A stretch of 64,000 nucleotides of DNA from JBELHO01 sp042091375 (GCA_042091375.1 JBELHO010000003.1:84289-148288), one strand, 5' to 3'. Shown: positions 18,302 to 27,803, counted from the first letter of the stretch. The notes: generated from the letters alone by a model not told the origin. Made by a program: numbers and translations.

Positions 18302-18440
18302 CTCAGATAGCTAAGCACAATTGAGTAGGCTGGCTAACTCAGTGAGCCTAAGCATGGCAAAACACAACTGGGCTGGCTAGACACAACTGACAAGCCTAGC
18401 TGACTCAGCACCATTTAGGCAAAACTATTATTGTTAACAA
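18302..18440. repeat. Degenerate direct and inverted repeats downstream of cysQ
   Basis: GGCTGGCTA occurs at 18328 and 18371, each preceded by a copy of ACAA(T/C)TG; GGCTAACTCAG is echoed by AGCTGACTCAG near 18398-18408. AGGCT and AGCCT flank the first copy and could pair. No open frame or clear terminator tract. It may be a decayed intergenic repeat. Confidence 0.45.
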
Positions 18441-18453
18441 TAAGGACCTATTA

Positions 18454-19023
18454 ATGAAAGTCATGATATTACTGATCAACTTTATAGCTGCATTTCCTTT
18501 GCTAGGTCAATGGTTGCTAGAGCCTAATTCATCGCAGATTAATTTTGTTACCATTAAAAACCAACACATTGCAGAAAATCATCGCTTTAAGCAATTTTCT
18601 GGACAAGTGATCGGTGATCAAGTGTTAATAACGATCAAACTAGCCAGTGTTGATACTAATATTGCTATACGAGATCAGCGTATGCGAGACCATTTATTCA
18701 GTGTCATCAATTACCCTGAAGCAACATACAAGGCGCAGCTAGATAGCCAAGCAATTACTGCAATGAAAATAGGCTCTAGCCAACGACTTGAGGTAAAAGG
18801 TGAAGTTAATTTACATGGTTTTCGCCAGTCAGTAGCAACTGAGGTGATGATAGCGAAATTATCGGAAAACACATTACAAGTCACTAGTGTTCAACCTATG
18901 CTGATCAGAGCAAAAGATTTTGCTTTGGTAGAGGGCATTAATAAATTACAACAATTAGCAGGGCTAAACAGTATTGCTTACACAGTCCCCCTCAATTTTT
19001 CATTGACCTTTATCCAGAGGTAA
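18454..19023 (+). CDS. YceI family protein
   Basis: 189 residues with a signal peptide (MKVMILLINFIAAFPLLGQ) and a YceI-type lipocalin-like barrel: LEPNSSQINFVTIKN, SVDTNIAIRDQRMRDHLF, then YPEATYKA and LHGFRQSV. Family members bind polyisoprenoid or other hydrophobic ligands in the periplasm. Ribosome site AAGGA precedes the ATG. The 3' end overlaps convergent yheU by 14 bases. Confidence 0.9.
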   Translation: MKVMILLINFIAAFPLLGQWLLEPNSSQINFVTIKNQHIAENHRFKQFSGQVIGDQVLITIKLASVDTNIAIRDQRMRDHLFSVINYPEATYKAQLDSQAITAMKIGSSQRLEVKGEVNLHGFRQSVATEVMIAKLSENTLQVTSVQPMLIRAKDFALVEGINKLQQLAGLNSIAYTVPLNFSLTFIQR

Positions 19024-19249
19024 TATCAATTGTGGGTTGTAATTTATCTTTAGGCAATATATTCACTGTCTGATGTAATTCAGAATAGACTAACACCGCA
19101 CTATCGTTGATCAGTTGCTGTTTAACCTCTTCAATTTTTTGCGCTAGGCTGATCTCATTTACTCCGTATTCTGTACCTTCTTGTAAAACAAAAGCTTCAA
19201 TAATAGCCTGCAAGGTCGCAGTGTCTAACGAGTGGTAAGGTATGATCAT
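19010..19249 (-). CDS. yheU: YheU family (UPF0270) small protein
   Basis: 79 residues matching YheU closely: MIIPYHSLDTATLQAIIEAF, VLQEGTEYG, then SAVLVYSELHQTVNILPKD. Function unknown. In E. coli it lies near yheS and yheV, which are also close here, so an old neighbourhood is kept. Confidence 0.93.
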   Translation of the reverse strand: MIIPYHSLDTATLQAIIEAFVLQEGTEYGVNEISLAQKIEEVKQQLINDSAVLVYSELHQTVNILPKDKLQPTIDITSG

Positions 19250-19336
19250 AGATATAGGTTAAACCTCATTGCTAAGCGGATAAAGGCCAGTGTCTGCCTG
19301 ACCAAGGCTAAATAGCAGCAACACTAGCCGAACATT

Positions 19337-20077
19337 TTAGAAAGTTGAACTCATTAGCTTCTTGTTGCGCAAATCGATTTGGCTAAGGATCTGACCATAC
19401 AATAATTCAGCCCGTTCACTGGCCATTTGTACTTGTTCGATACTCAATTTATTTTTATCCATGTCTCGGCTCTTGCGTGCTGGCTCATAACCACTTTTTG
19501 CCGAGATATAGTTCCATATATACGACATTTCTAAGTCTTGTTTTATGCCTTTGCCTTCAAAGTACATTAAAGCTAAATTAAATTGTGCTAGCGCATAGTT
19601 TTGTCTAGCGGCCTTCTCATACCACCTAAAGGCTTTAGCGTGGTCAAGGTTAGTGCCCTTGCCGTTGGCATACATAACACCTAAATTGAATTGTGCGCTT
19701 GCCAGTTTTTTGTTTGCAGCCTTTTCCATTAGTCTAAATGCTTTGGTTAGATTTTGTTCAACCAACACGCCCTCATCGTATACTATCGCTAACGAAAACA
19801 AAGCATCGGGATAGTTTTGCTCGGCGGCCAAATTGAGCAATTCTAGCGCTTTTGTACCGTCTTTGACCACCCCCCAACCATTTAAATGAACCATGGCCAT
19901 TTGATATTGTGCAGGAGCGTATTGCTCAGCAAGTAAGGGTTTAAATTCTTCTATGGCTTGTTTAAATTGACCTTTGTTTAATTGTGCTATGGCTAAGTCT
20001 ATATCACCATTAAAACTAAACGCTGAAAAACAGCTGAGCAAGGTAGTCGACACAGCAATTTTTGTTAATATTTTCAT
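19337..20077 (-). CDS. Sel1-like repeat secreted protein
   Basis: 246 residues from ATG 20077, chosen over an in-frame start at 20137 because TAGGTG lies 6 bases upstream and a signal peptide follows at once (MKILTKIAVSTTLLSCFSAFSF). Four to five Sel1/TPR-like repeats cover about 45-210, such as YAPAQYQMAMVHLNGWGVVKD and SAQFNLGVMYANGKG. Such repeats are protein-interaction solenoids; the partner is unknown. Confidence 0.88.
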   Translation of the reverse strand: MKILTKIAVSTTLLSCFSAFSFNGDIDLAIAQLNKGQFKQAIEEFKPLLAEQYAPAQYQMAMVHLNGWGVVKDGTKALELLNLAAEQNYPDALFSLAIVYDEGVLVEQNLTKAFRLMEKAANKKLASAQFNLGVMYANGKGTNLDHAKAFRWYEKAARQNYALAQFNLALMYFEGKGIKQDLEMSYIWNYISAKSGYEPARKSRDMDKNKLSIEQVQMASERAELLYGQILSQIDLRNKKLMSSTF

Positions 20078-20152
20078 AGTACACCTAATGGTTTTGTGTG
20101 AAAAGATTATGATCTTGATCACAGTGTAGCAAGACAATCGCTTTTTAGCTCA

Positions 20153-22048
20153 CTATTGGTTCATTATCTGCTCAATTTGTTCTTCTAATTCAAGCCAATG
20201 CATTTCACTGTCAGCAATATCTTGGGTTAGTTTTGCTTGTTGTTTAAGTGCTAATGTTAACTTTTCTTTATTAGCCGACTGATATAGATCAGTGTCATTG
20301 AGTTGAAGTTCCAATTCGGCCAATTGCTGTTGCCACTGTTGAGTGTTTTGTTCTATTTGTTGTGATTTTTTTCGCAATGGCGCGGTTTTTTTACGCAGTT
20401 GAGCTTGTTGTTGTCGTTGTGATTTTTTATCTACCACATTGCTGTTTATTGTTTTATCGTTATTTAATAATTGCTTTTTATCATCGTTGAGCCATTGTTG
20501 GTAGTCATCAATATCGCCAGAAAATTGTTGCAATTGACCATTGGCTATCAGGTAAAATTCATCGACACAAGACTCTAATAAATACCTGTCATGGGCAATT
20601 AATATAATGGCGCCATTAAACTCTTGTAGCGCCATTACTAAGGCTTGACGCATTTCGAGATCTAAGTGGTTAGTGGGTTCATCGAGTAATAAAAGTTGCG
20701 GCTTTTCAAGTACGATCAGCGCTAACACCAACCGAGCTTTTTCACCACCTGACATGGTATTTACTAGGCTTAATGCCTGATCACCACTAAACCCAAAGCG
20801 GCCTAGAAAAGTTCGTGCTTGCAACTCAGTCAGTGCCGGTTTGGCAACAGTGATATGGTTGATAGCGGTTGCATTTAATTGTAATTGTTCAAGTTGATGT
20901 TGAGAAAAATAGCCGATTTGTAACTCTTGCGCACAATATCGAGAGCCGTTAATGAGGGCAATATCGGCGGCTAGTGATTTGATCAGAGTTGACTTTCCCG
21001 CCCCGTTTCTCCCAAGCAGCCCGATGCGACTTCCCGGCACTAAAGACAAATTTGCTGATCTCAAAATGATCGCTTGTTCATGGTAACCACAGTCGGCATT
21101 TTCTATTGATAACAATGGGTAAGGTAAATGATCCGGTTGCTCAAAAGTAAAAGTAAATTGACTATCGACATGCGCCGGTGCGAGATCGGGTAATTTTTGT
21201 AAACGTTTTAAGCGACTTTGCGCTTGTTTAGCTTTGCTGGCTTTAGCTCTAAAGCGATCAACAAAAGCGGTTAAATGTGCGACTTCTTTTTGTTGTTTTT
21301 GATATTGCGCATCTTGCTGGGCTAACTGCTCAGTGCGTTGGCGTTCAAACGAGCTGTAATTTCCAGAGTAAAGTTTAGCCGTTTGGTGTTCAATGTGGAG
21401 TATATGGCCAATGACATCATCGAGAAAATCGCGATCATGAGAAATCAATACCAAGGTACCCGTAAAGCGTTTTAACCAGCGTTGCAGCCAGATCACCGCA
21501 TCGAGATCTAAATGGTTAGTTGGTTCATCTAACAACAATAAATCAGCGCGACTGATCAGGGCTTGGGCAAGATTTAAGCGCATCCGCCAGCCTCCTGAAA
21601 AATCTTTTACCGGATTGGCTAATTGTTCTTGCACAAAGCCTAAACCGTGCAATAACTCACCGGCTCTGGCGGGTAAACTATAGCCATTAATGGTATCTAT
21701 TTGATTAATAATGATGGCTTCTTGATTGCCATTATTTTCAGCGCGGGCAGTTGCCAATTGCTGTTGTAATTGACGAAACTCTTGATCACCGTCAATGACA
21801 TAATCAAGTGCTGACTTCTCTAGGGCAGGCGTTTCTTGTTTAACAGTAGCAATCTTCCATTGCGCAGGAAGAGAAATGTCACCTGCTTCAGGAGATATTT
21901 GTCCCAATAAAGCGGCAAAAAGTGAAGATTTTCCACAGCCGTTTGCACCGACTAAGCCAACTTTATGGCTAGAATAAATAGTGAAACTTGAGGATTTAAT
22001 TAAATTTTTAATGCCTCTATCTAAGCTAATATTAACCGCGGTGATCAT
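20153..22048 (-). CDS. yheS: ABC-F family ATP-binding protein YheS
   Basis: 631 residues with two ATP-binding cassettes and no membrane segments: Walker A GANGCGKSS near residue 34 and GRNGAGKST near residue 346, two LSGG-type signatures (DFSGGWRMRL, MSGGEKARLVL) and two LLLDEPTNHLD Walker B motifs. The linker between cassettes has the basic ABC-F character (RFRAKASKAKQAQSRLKRL), and the C-terminus is a charged coiled coil (about 540-630). ABC-F proteins act on the ribosome; the specific role of YheS is less clear. Confidence 0.95.
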   Translation of the reverse strand: MITAVNISLDRGIKNLIKSSSFTIYSSHKVGLVGANGCGKSSLFAALLGQISPEAGDISLPAQWKIATVKQETPALEKSALDYVIDGDQEFRQLQQQLATARAENNGNQEAIIINQIDTINGYSLPARAGELLHGLGFVQEQLANPVKDFSGGWRMRLNLAQALISRADLLLLDEPTNHLDLDAVIWLQRWLKRFTGTLVLISHDRDFLDDVIGHILHIEHQTAKLYSGNYSSFERQRTEQLAQQDAQYQKQQKEVAHLTAFVDRFRAKASKAKQAQSRLKRLQKLPDLAPAHVDSQFTFTFEQPDHLPYPLLSIENADCGYHEQAIILRSANLSLVPGSRIGLLGRNGAGKSTLIKSLAADIALINGSRYCAQELQIGYFSQHQLEQLQLNATAINHITVAKPALTELQARTFLGRFGFSGDQALSLVNTMSGGEKARLVLALIVLEKPQLLLLDEPTNHLDLEMRQALVMALQEFNGAIILIAHDRYLLESCVDEFYLIANGQLQQFSGDIDDYQQWLNDDKKQLLNNDKTINSNVVDKKSQRQQQAQLRKKTAPLRKKSQQIEQNTQQWQQQLAELELQLNDTDLYQSANKEKLTLALKQQAKLTQDIADSEMHWLELEEQIEQIMNQ

Positions 22049-22147
22049 TGCTGCGTCCTGAAAATGTGTTGTTCCATACTATTGTCCTTTTCCTGAGGGC
22101 CTTATTCAAGGTAAAATAAACACTGGATCGGATCAAAAGGCGACACA

Positions 22148-22342
22148 GTGAAAAAAAGATTTATTGCCGGGGCGACTTGTCCTAAATGTAAAGCCGTGGA
22201 TACCTTGGCGCTAACCAAAGAAAATAATGTAGAAACCGTTACTTGTGTTGATTGCGGTGAGCAAATGTCGCAACCAGAAGCGCATGTTGACAAAGAGGTT
22301 CGACCGTCAGAGCAAGTTATTGGCATGTTTAAACCCAAATAA
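22148..22342 (+). CDS. yheV: YheV family putative metal-binding protein
   Basis: 64 residues starting with GTG at 22148. It matches YheV along its length: KKRFIAGATCPKCKAVDTL, CVDCGEQM and the ending EQVIGMFKPK. Two CxxC pairs form a likely zinc ribbon. Function unknown. It is divergent from yheS and convergent with slyX. Confidence 0.92.
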   Translation: MKKRFIAGATCPKCKAVDTLALTKENNVETVTCVDCGEQMSQPEAHVDKEVRPSEQVIGMFKPK

Positions 22343-22380
22343 ACCGTTTCGTTATCAATCGAGCCGAGCAACCCGCCTTG

Positions 22381-22620
22381 CTAATAATGCGGAGGAGGCG
22401 GCTCTATTTCTTGCTTTGCCGATGGTTCGCTGGCATTGTCTTTTATCCGGTTGGCCAGTAACAATAACTGGTTTTTTAATTCAGCTATTTGCCCTTGATG
22501 AACGGTTAACTCTTGATGTAAATGTTCGATCATATCATCTTGAAAAGCATTGCGAGATTCCAGTAGATCAATGCTTTGCGAAAGTGTCTCAATGTTTTTC
22601 ATAACGGCTTTATCTGCCAT
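22381..22620 (-). CDS. slyX: SlyX family coiled-coil protein
   Basis: 79 residues: a continuous coiled coil (about 5-62) and the family C-terminus ending PPPPHY. Function unknown. Its start lies inside the last 22 bases of the WD40 lipoprotein gene upstream, so the two are probably translated from one message. In E. coli slyX is next to fkpA, which is just beyond the WD40 gene here. Confidence 0.92.
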   Translation of the reverse strand: MADKAVMKNIETLSQSIDLLESRNAFQDDMIEHLHQELTVHQGQIAELKNQLLLLANRIKDNASEPSAKQEIEPPPPHY

Positions 22621-23600
22621 AATTCTGCAAATCCTGATGATGACTCGGTTAATATGTGGTTATTATCTCTAAAAGCGACGCTATAAACAACCGCACTCGC
22701 CGGACGAACATCTTTGCGCGGGCTGACTCGCCAGCTGGTTAGACGTTTACCTGTGGATATTTGCCAGATACTGACTTTACGCGAAGGAGCACCAGTGACT
22801 AAGTATTTACCATCGGCAGAAAAGCTGACTGAGCTAAATATTTCTTGTCGGCTAGCGTATTGCAACTGACTCACTAATTTTCCTGTGTTTAAATCCCAGA
22901 TATTGGCAGACTTTTTACTGTCTGCTGTAAATGCCATACGCCCCTTGGGATCGAGTGCGACTTTTGTCACTCGACTAGGGTGATTAAAACGATAAATCAC
23001 CTGTCCTGTTTGCGTATCCCAAGTGTAAGCAACATAATCGTTGGCTCCTGAGAGGGCGACTCGGCCATTGGGCAGTAAGTCGACAGAGTTAACCTTTTCC
23101 CGATGACCTAAAAACTCAATACGCCTGCCGCTATTGGGTTGGAAATGGACGACAGTGCCATTGCCTTTGCCAATGAGAATAGACTTGCCCTCGTTAGCTA
23201 CGGCAATATCACGAATACTTGATTCGCGAATTTGCCAATAGCCCTGCGATTGTCCTGTACTGACATTCCACAAAGAAAAATTCACTTTACTGGCAGTAAC
23301 AACGTGGCTGTTGTTGTTAGCAATGTCTATGGCCAACACCAAATTATCAGCACTGTCTTGTTGTTGTGACCAAGAGAATTTTAGGGCGTTATTGTTGAGA
23401 TCCCACAAACTAATGCCGTGGTGAATTGATGACACCACACTAAGCTGACCATCATTTGAAATATTGGCGGCATAAGCGCCGTCTACGGCATGTTGCCATT
23501 GTTTACTAGGGGCTTTACTCATTGGTTGACAAGCCATGAGTACCCAAACGAGTATTAGGTTAATAACAGCAACAACCGATAGATTAGATGTAAACCCCAT
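22599..23600 (-). CDS. WD40-repeat lipoprotein
   Basis: 333 residues from ATG 23600, with a lipoprotein signal (VWVLMAC, lipidated Cys24). The rest is a run of WD40-type blades, for example LNNNALKFSWSQQ, ALSGANDYVAYTWDTQTGQVIYRF and FTADSKKSANIWDLNTGKLVSQL, consistent with a seven-bladed propeller on the inner or outer membrane. An in-frame TTG 24 bases upstream is possible, but the lipobox fits better from the ATG. Role unknown; position between slyX and fkpA suggests envelope folding or quality control, which is inference only. Confidence 0.85.
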   Translation of the reverse strand: MGFTSNLSVVAVINLILVWVLMACQPMSKAPSKQWQHAVDGAYAANISNDGQLSVVSSIHHGISLWDLNNNALKFSWSQQQDSADNLVLAIDIANNNSHVVTASKVNFSLWNVSTGQSQGYWQIRESSIRDIAVANEGKSILIGKGNGTVVHFQPNSGRRIEFLGHREKVNSVDLLPNGRVALSGANDYVAYTWDTQTGQVIYRFNHPSRVTKVALDPKGRMAFTADSKKSANIWDLNTGKLVSQLQYASRQEIFSSVSFSADGKYLVTGAPSRKVSIWQISTGKRLTSWRVSPRKDVRPASAVVYSVAFRDNNHILTESSSGFAELWQIKPL

Positions 23601-23717
23601 ATAAATACTTTTTTCTCTTGGCAATTACCGTTAGTATAAGCAGTTCTTACTGTAACAGTTATTAATTAACGCGGCTAACTATAACATTTATAGCATAGCT
23701 TGATTTTGGAGAAATAG

Positions 23718-24485
23718 ATGAAATTGTTTAAACCGACATTAGTGGCACTATCTCTGGTAACTCTAATGGGTTGTCAGGAAGAAGCTAAACAACAGGAACC
23801 TGCCCTTGTGCTCGAGACTGAAGTGCAAAAGCAGGCATATAGTTTAGGTGCTTCTATTGGCATGTTTACCCAAAGTAACCTAGAAAAGCAAACAGAGATG
23901 GGCTTAAGTTTAGATCAAAAGCTTGTTATACAAGGTTTTACTGACAGTATTTCTGGTAAAGCGATTATTGAAAAAGAAGAAATTCAAACATTGATGATGA
24001 ATCTTGAGAAAACAATGCAAGAGAAACAGCAAGCGGCCGCCGCAGCCAGTGCTGAAAAAAGTCTTGCTGAAGGTAGTGCTTACCTTGCTGAAAACGCCAA
24101 AAAAGAAGGCGTTCAAGTGACTGATTCGGGCATTCAATACCTAGTGATCACCCAAGGTGAAGGTGAAAAACCGGCGGCTACCGATACGGTAAAAGTACAC
24201 TATAAAGGCACATTCTTAAATGGTGAAGAATTCGACAGCTCATATAAACGCAATCAACCTGCAGTATTTGGCTTAAACCGGGTTATTCGCGGCTGGACTG
24301 AAGGCGTGCAATTAATGCCTGTCGGTTCAAAATACAAATTTACTATTCCGTCAGATCTTGCTTATGGACCTAATGGCAATCCACCGCGTATTCCGGGTAA
24401 CTCAGTGTTAGAGTTTGAAATAGAATTGTTAGAAATTGTAAAACCACAAGAGCCAGCTCAAGTAGGAGATAAAGATAGCGAATAA
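23718..24485 (+). CDS. fkpA: FKBP-type peptidyl-prolyl isomerase, lipoprotein FkpA-like
   Basis: 255 residues. Lipobox LMGC gives lipidated Cys19, unlike soluble E. coli FkpA. The N-terminal dimerisation helices (about 30-125, with YSLGASIGMFTQSNLE) are followed by an FKBP domain (about 140-245: DTVKVHYKGTFLNGEEFDSS, VIRGWTEGVQLMPVGSKYKF, IPGNSVLEFEIELL). It catalyses proline isomerisation and acts as an envelope chaperone. GGAG ribosome site upstream and an intrinsic terminator downstream make it a single-gene unit. Confidence 0.94.
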   Translation: MKLFKPTLVALSLVTLMGCQEEAKQQEPALVLETEVQKQAYSLGASIGMFTQSNLEKQTEMGLSLDQKLVIQGFTDSISGKAIIEKEEIQTLMMNLEKTMQEKQQAAAAASAEKSLAEGSAYLAENAKKEGVQVTDSGIQYLVITQGEGEKPAATDTVKVHYKGTFLNGEEFDSSYKRNQPAVFGLNRVIRGWTEGVQLMPVGSKYKFTIPSDLAYGPNGNPPRIPGNSVLEFEIELLEIVKPQEPAQVGDKDSE

Positions 24486-24510
24486 TTTTGCTATTTTTCC
24501 TTCAACAGAA

Positions 24511-24537
24511 AAAACGACGTTTATGCGTCGTTTTTTT
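24511..24537 (+). terminator. Intrinsic terminator after fkpA
   Basis: AAAACGACG (24511-24519) pairs perfectly with CGTCGTTTT (24526-24534) around a 6-base loop, followed by more T. Confidence 0.95.
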
Positions 24538-24586
24538 ATGGCGATTAATAGGCCAAATACAGATAACCACAGGATGAACAGAGTCC

Positions 24587-24614
24587 ACCTAGTATTTGCT
24601 TGATGATACTAGGT
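24587..24614. repeat. 9-base inverted repeat before the LhgO-like gene
   Basis: ACCTAGTAT (24587-24595) and ATACTAGGT (24606-24614) are perfect inverted copies with a 10-base loop and no T tract. It lies 70 bases before the next gene and could be an operator or a leader hairpin. Confidence 0.5.
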
Positions 24615-24685
24615 ATTTAGCGAAAAAAAGCTAATATTAATATATATACTTAGGTATTCATTGAGGGCTGATAAGGTGAAAGTGT

Positions 24686-25801
24686 ATGGATAAAGTTGAT
24701 GCCATTATTGTTGGTGCCGGTGTCGTCGGCTTAGCAATAGCTGCCAAGTTAAGCCAATACCTGCGGCAAGTGATTGTTGTTGATAAAAACCCTGGTTATG
24801 GTGAAGAAACCAGTAGTCGTAACAGCGAAGTCATCCATGCCGGTATCTATTATCCACAACAGAGTTTAAAGGCCAAATTTTGCGTGCAGGGTAAACACGC
24901 ACTTTATCAATATTGTCAGCAACGTCATATTCCAGTACAACGCCTTGGTAAATTGTTAGTCGCTCATGATCAAGCTGAAGAGGAAAGCTTAGCCAAGGTG
25001 TTGTCTATTGCACAGGGCAATGGTGTCGATGATCTCAATTGGCTAACGCTTAAGCAAGTTGATCAACTTGAACCCGCTGTTGCAGCTCGTGCTGCCTTGC
25101 TATCACCCTCGACAGGTATCATAGATGTGCACACTTATATGCAGTCATTATTAGCTGATCTACAGCGGCAGCAAGGGATGTTTGTTGGTGATACAAAGAT
25201 GTTGCGCGCTGAGCCCAACCAACAAGGCTTTACTGTTGATTTATTGAGTGGCAACGACGAAGTGCGCATTAATTGCCAGTATTTAATTAATAGTGGTGGT
25301 CTGCACAGCACGGCTGTTGCTGAGCAGATCATAGGTTTATCAACGGCCGATATTGCCACTTTGCATTGGTGTCGAGGCCATTACTTTTCTTACACTGGCA
25401 AAAGCCCATTTAAGCATTTAATTTATCCGGTACCACAAGCTCACGGTTTAGGTATTCACGCCTCATTGGATGTCGGCGGACAGTTAAAATTTGGCCCTGA
25501 TACCGAATATGTATCTGCCTTAGATTATAAGGTGGATCCAGCTTTAAGAGAGACATTTTATCAGGCGATAAAATTATACTTTCCCGCTGTTGATATCGAG
25601 CGATTGCAACCCGCATATGCGGGGATCCGGCCAAAACTTCAGGGGCCTGATGACAGTTTTCGAGATTTTGTTATTCAAGCAGAGCCTCAACATCAGTTAC
25701 CTGGTTTGATCAACTTGTTTGGCATCGATTCTCCCGGTTTAACTTCAAGTCTAGCTATTGCTAAATACGTCAGTCAATTACTACACCTCAGTGAGTCATA
25801 G
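24686..25801 (+). CDS. FAD-dependent oxidoreductase, L-2-hydroxyglutarate oxidase (LhgO) like
   Basis: 371 residues of the DAO fold. The dinucleotide motif GAGVVGLAIA is at about 10-19, and the block ETSSRNSEVIHAGIYYP is typical of the LhgO/L2HGDH group, where the His region contacts substrate and FAD. The C-terminal LQPAYAGIRPKLQGP and GIDSPGLTSSLAIA segments also fit. These enzymes oxidise L-2-hydroxyglutarate to 2-oxoglutarate and feed electrons to quinone. Exact substrate is inferred from family. AAGGTG precedes the ATG. Confidence 0.82.
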   Translation: MDKVDAIIVGAGVVGLAIAAKLSQYLRQVIVVDKNPGYGEETSSRNSEVIHAGIYYPQQSLKAKFCVQGKHALYQYCQQRHIPVQRLGKLLVAHDQAEEESLAKVLSIAQGNGVDDLNWLTLKQVDQLEPAVAARAALLSPSTGIIDVHTYMQSLLADLQRQQGMFVGDTKMLRAEPNQQGFTVDLLSGNDEVRINCQYLINSGGLHSTAVAEQIIGLSTADIATLHWCRGHYFSYTGKSPFKHLIYPVPQAHGLGIHASLDVGGQLKFGPDTEYVSALDYKVDPALRETFYQAIKLYFPAVDIERLQPAYAGIRPKLQGPDDSFRDFVIQAEPQHQLPGLINLFGIDSPGLTSSLAIAKYVSQLLHLSES

Positions 25802-25811
25802 TCATCAAAAA

Positions 25812-26657
25812 TCAATGAGGAGGACGAAACAAGATCTGCATGCGCTGCTGGATTGAAAGGCCTTTAGCGGTAACATCGCGGAATAAATCGCGCCATTCTG
25901 CAAAAGTCACAGTGATAGGATTTACACTGTTAACCGGTTTGGTAATGCCATAAACCACAGTCTCGATTTCTGGTTCAAAAGTGCCAAACATTTTATCCCA
26001 AATGATCAATACGCCAGCATAGTTTTTATCTATGTATTTGGGGTTTCTGCCATGATGTACTCTGTGGTGCGATGGGCTATTAAACACATACTCCAACGGG
26101 CCTATGCTCTTAATTGCTTGGGTATGAACAAAGAATTGTAAAGCCAAATTAAACAATACTACCAAGACGACCATATTCGGAGGAAAACCTATGATCACCA
26201 GTGGCAACCAAAAAATCCACATGCCAGCAATGGGGTACATTAAGCTTTGTCGAAATGCCGTACTAAAATTCATAGTTTCCGAGCTGTGATGCACTACATG
26301 TGCTGCCCACATATAGCGAATTCGATGACTGCAACGATGAAACCAGTAATAACAAAAGTCCTGTGCGACTATCAACAGCAAAAAGCTAGTTAAGCTGATG
26401 TCAATGTCAAATAGTCGCCAATCAAACACCGACAAATACAAGTAACTAATGAATAGGCCGGCAAGTATATCACTGCCTTGGTGCATGATTGCCAGCGTAA
26501 AATTACACAGGGTTTCGCGTTTGGTGTAGCGAGCGTTGGCAGGTAAAGAGTTTTTGTTTTCTGCTGTGTACCACTCAAGCAAAATACAACTAAAAAAGAT
26601 CGGCGCGAATAGGATCAGCAACAGATCTGCATTATCAATAATAAATGATAAATCCAT
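25812..26657 (-). CDS. Sterol desaturase / fatty acid hydroxylase family membrane protein
   Basis: 281 residues with several membrane helices and the di-iron histidine clusters of the family: HRCSHR, HVVHHSSE and HRVHHGRNPKYIDKNY. Such enzymes hydroxylate or desaturate lipid tails at the membrane. The substrate is not visible; bacterial members act on sterol-like lipids, carotenoids, alkylglycerols or fatty acids. It is convergent with the LhgO-like gene and lies 75 bases downstream of a DUF2804 gene on the same strand. Confidence 0.88.
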   Translation of the reverse strand: MDLSFIIDNADLLLILFAPIFFSCILLEWYTAENKNSLPANARYTKRETLCNFTLAIMHQGSDILAGLFISYLYLSVFDWRLFDIDISLTSFLLLIVAQDFCYYWFHRCSHRIRYMWAAHVVHHSSETMNFSTAFRQSLMYPIAGMWIFWLPLVIIGFPPNMVVLVVLFNLALQFFVHTQAIKSIGPLEYVFNSPSHHRVHHGRNPKYIDKNYAGVLIIWDKMFGTFEPEIETVVYGITKPVNSVNPITVTFAEWRDLFRDVTAKGLSIQQRMQILFRPPH

Positions 26658-26732
26658 AGTTAACCCCTTTTGTATATGTCTGTTGGTGTCGTATAGCTAA
26701 TGTTAGCTGATTAATAAATAATAAAATATGGT

Positions 26733-27803
26733 TTACCAGCGAGCAAAGTGATCTTCACTCAGTCCAATCTGATTATTGATGGCGATGTCATTACCATCAA
26801 TATTGCTGATCACCCCCTGATAATAGCCAATATACTGGCGAAAATTACTTTTCAAGTAGCCCAAATTGAGTCGTTCATTGCGACTATTGACTGGGGTAAA
26901 GGTAAGGTTTACTGCCGGACTATTGGTGACACTCGTATCACTGCTAATAGACCAAGGTTGAGCTATGGCTAGTTGACTGCGATCCCGCTGAAAACTAAAT
27001 TGTACCGGTGGTAAATAATAGCGCTTACCGTCAAACCAACAGGCATTTTCAGTGACACCTGTTTCATTGACACCGGCAGCAAGGTTTAAACCAAATACCT
27101 TGTGGTTTATTAAACCATTAATACTCGCCCAGCGCCAACTTGTTTCACGGCGCATGTAACCAGCAGAAAAATCATAACTGGCCAGGGCTTTGTCTAACAA
27201 CTGTGGTTGTTGATCAATTAATAACTCCCCCTTTACCGTTAAACCATTGTGCTTTTCGGTATAAGTCCATCCGTTGTAGCCCGTTGGGCTGCACATGGCA
27301 AGCGGTTGGTTGTTATTTTGTTTGTCTAAGGTCAAGCTGGCCTTTATCGCCAGACTATCGATGGCTAGTTGCCACTGTCCTTGCACGATATGAAAGCGAA
27401 TATGGTTGTGTCGGCCACCTATGAAGGCTTTACCCGAATGAGCACAAGGGAAGGTTTTATAACCTATGGTTGGTGGGCGCAACCAAGTATTTTCGAGCAT
27501 AGTATTATTGGCAATGTCATAAATGTATAAAAATCCATTGGCCAAGTAACGAATATCAGCAATGGCGGCACCAATGATATATCGACCGGTATTTATGGCG
27601 ACAAATTGAAATTGTTTATAGTGAAAGTATCGGCTAAATACACTGGCCGGTTTATCCATATCATTGAAATAGCGGAAGGTGTTTAACGACAAATCTTCTA
27701 TCGGCTGCTCAAATTGGCCAAATACCGGTTCGCCATGAGCTGACATTAAACAAGGTGTTTGATTTTTTCTATCCGGTTTTTGATATAACATGCGGTTTTG
27801 CAT
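26733..27803 (-). CDS. DUF2804 family protein
   Basis: 356 residues without signal peptide or membrane helix. The pattern GEPVFGQFEQPIEDLSLNTFRYF near the start, RRETSWRWASINGLIN and GLNLAAGVNETGVTENACWFDGKRY match what I know of DUF2804, a beta-rich domain related to lipocalin-like AttH/hydroxyneurosporene-type folds. Function unknown; its place beside a lipid hydroxylase hints at a lipid role. ATG codons at 27803 and 27791 are both possible starts. Confidence 0.75.
   Translation of the reverse strand: MQNRMLYQKPDRKNQTPCLMSAHGEPVFGQFEQPIEDLSLNTFRYFNDMDKPASVFSRYFHYKQFQFVAINTGRYIIGAAIADIRYLANGFLYIYDIANNTMLENTWLRPPTIGYKTFPCAHSGKAFIGGRHNHIRFHIVQGQWQLAIDSLAIKASLTLDKQNNNQPLAMCSPTGYNGWTYTEKHNGLTVKGELLIDQQPQLLDKALASYDFSAGYMRRETSWRWASINGLINHKVFGLNLAAGVNETGVTENACWFDGKRYYLPPVQFSFQRDRSQLAIAQPWSISSDTSVTNSPAVNLTFTPVNSRNERLNLGYLKSNFRQYIGYYQGVISNIDGNDIAINNQIGLSEDHFARW

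Noticed and set aside
22245..22604. 119-codon plus-strand frame over yheV and slyX
   Set aside because: It overlaps two recognised genes in other frames and has no recognisable content.
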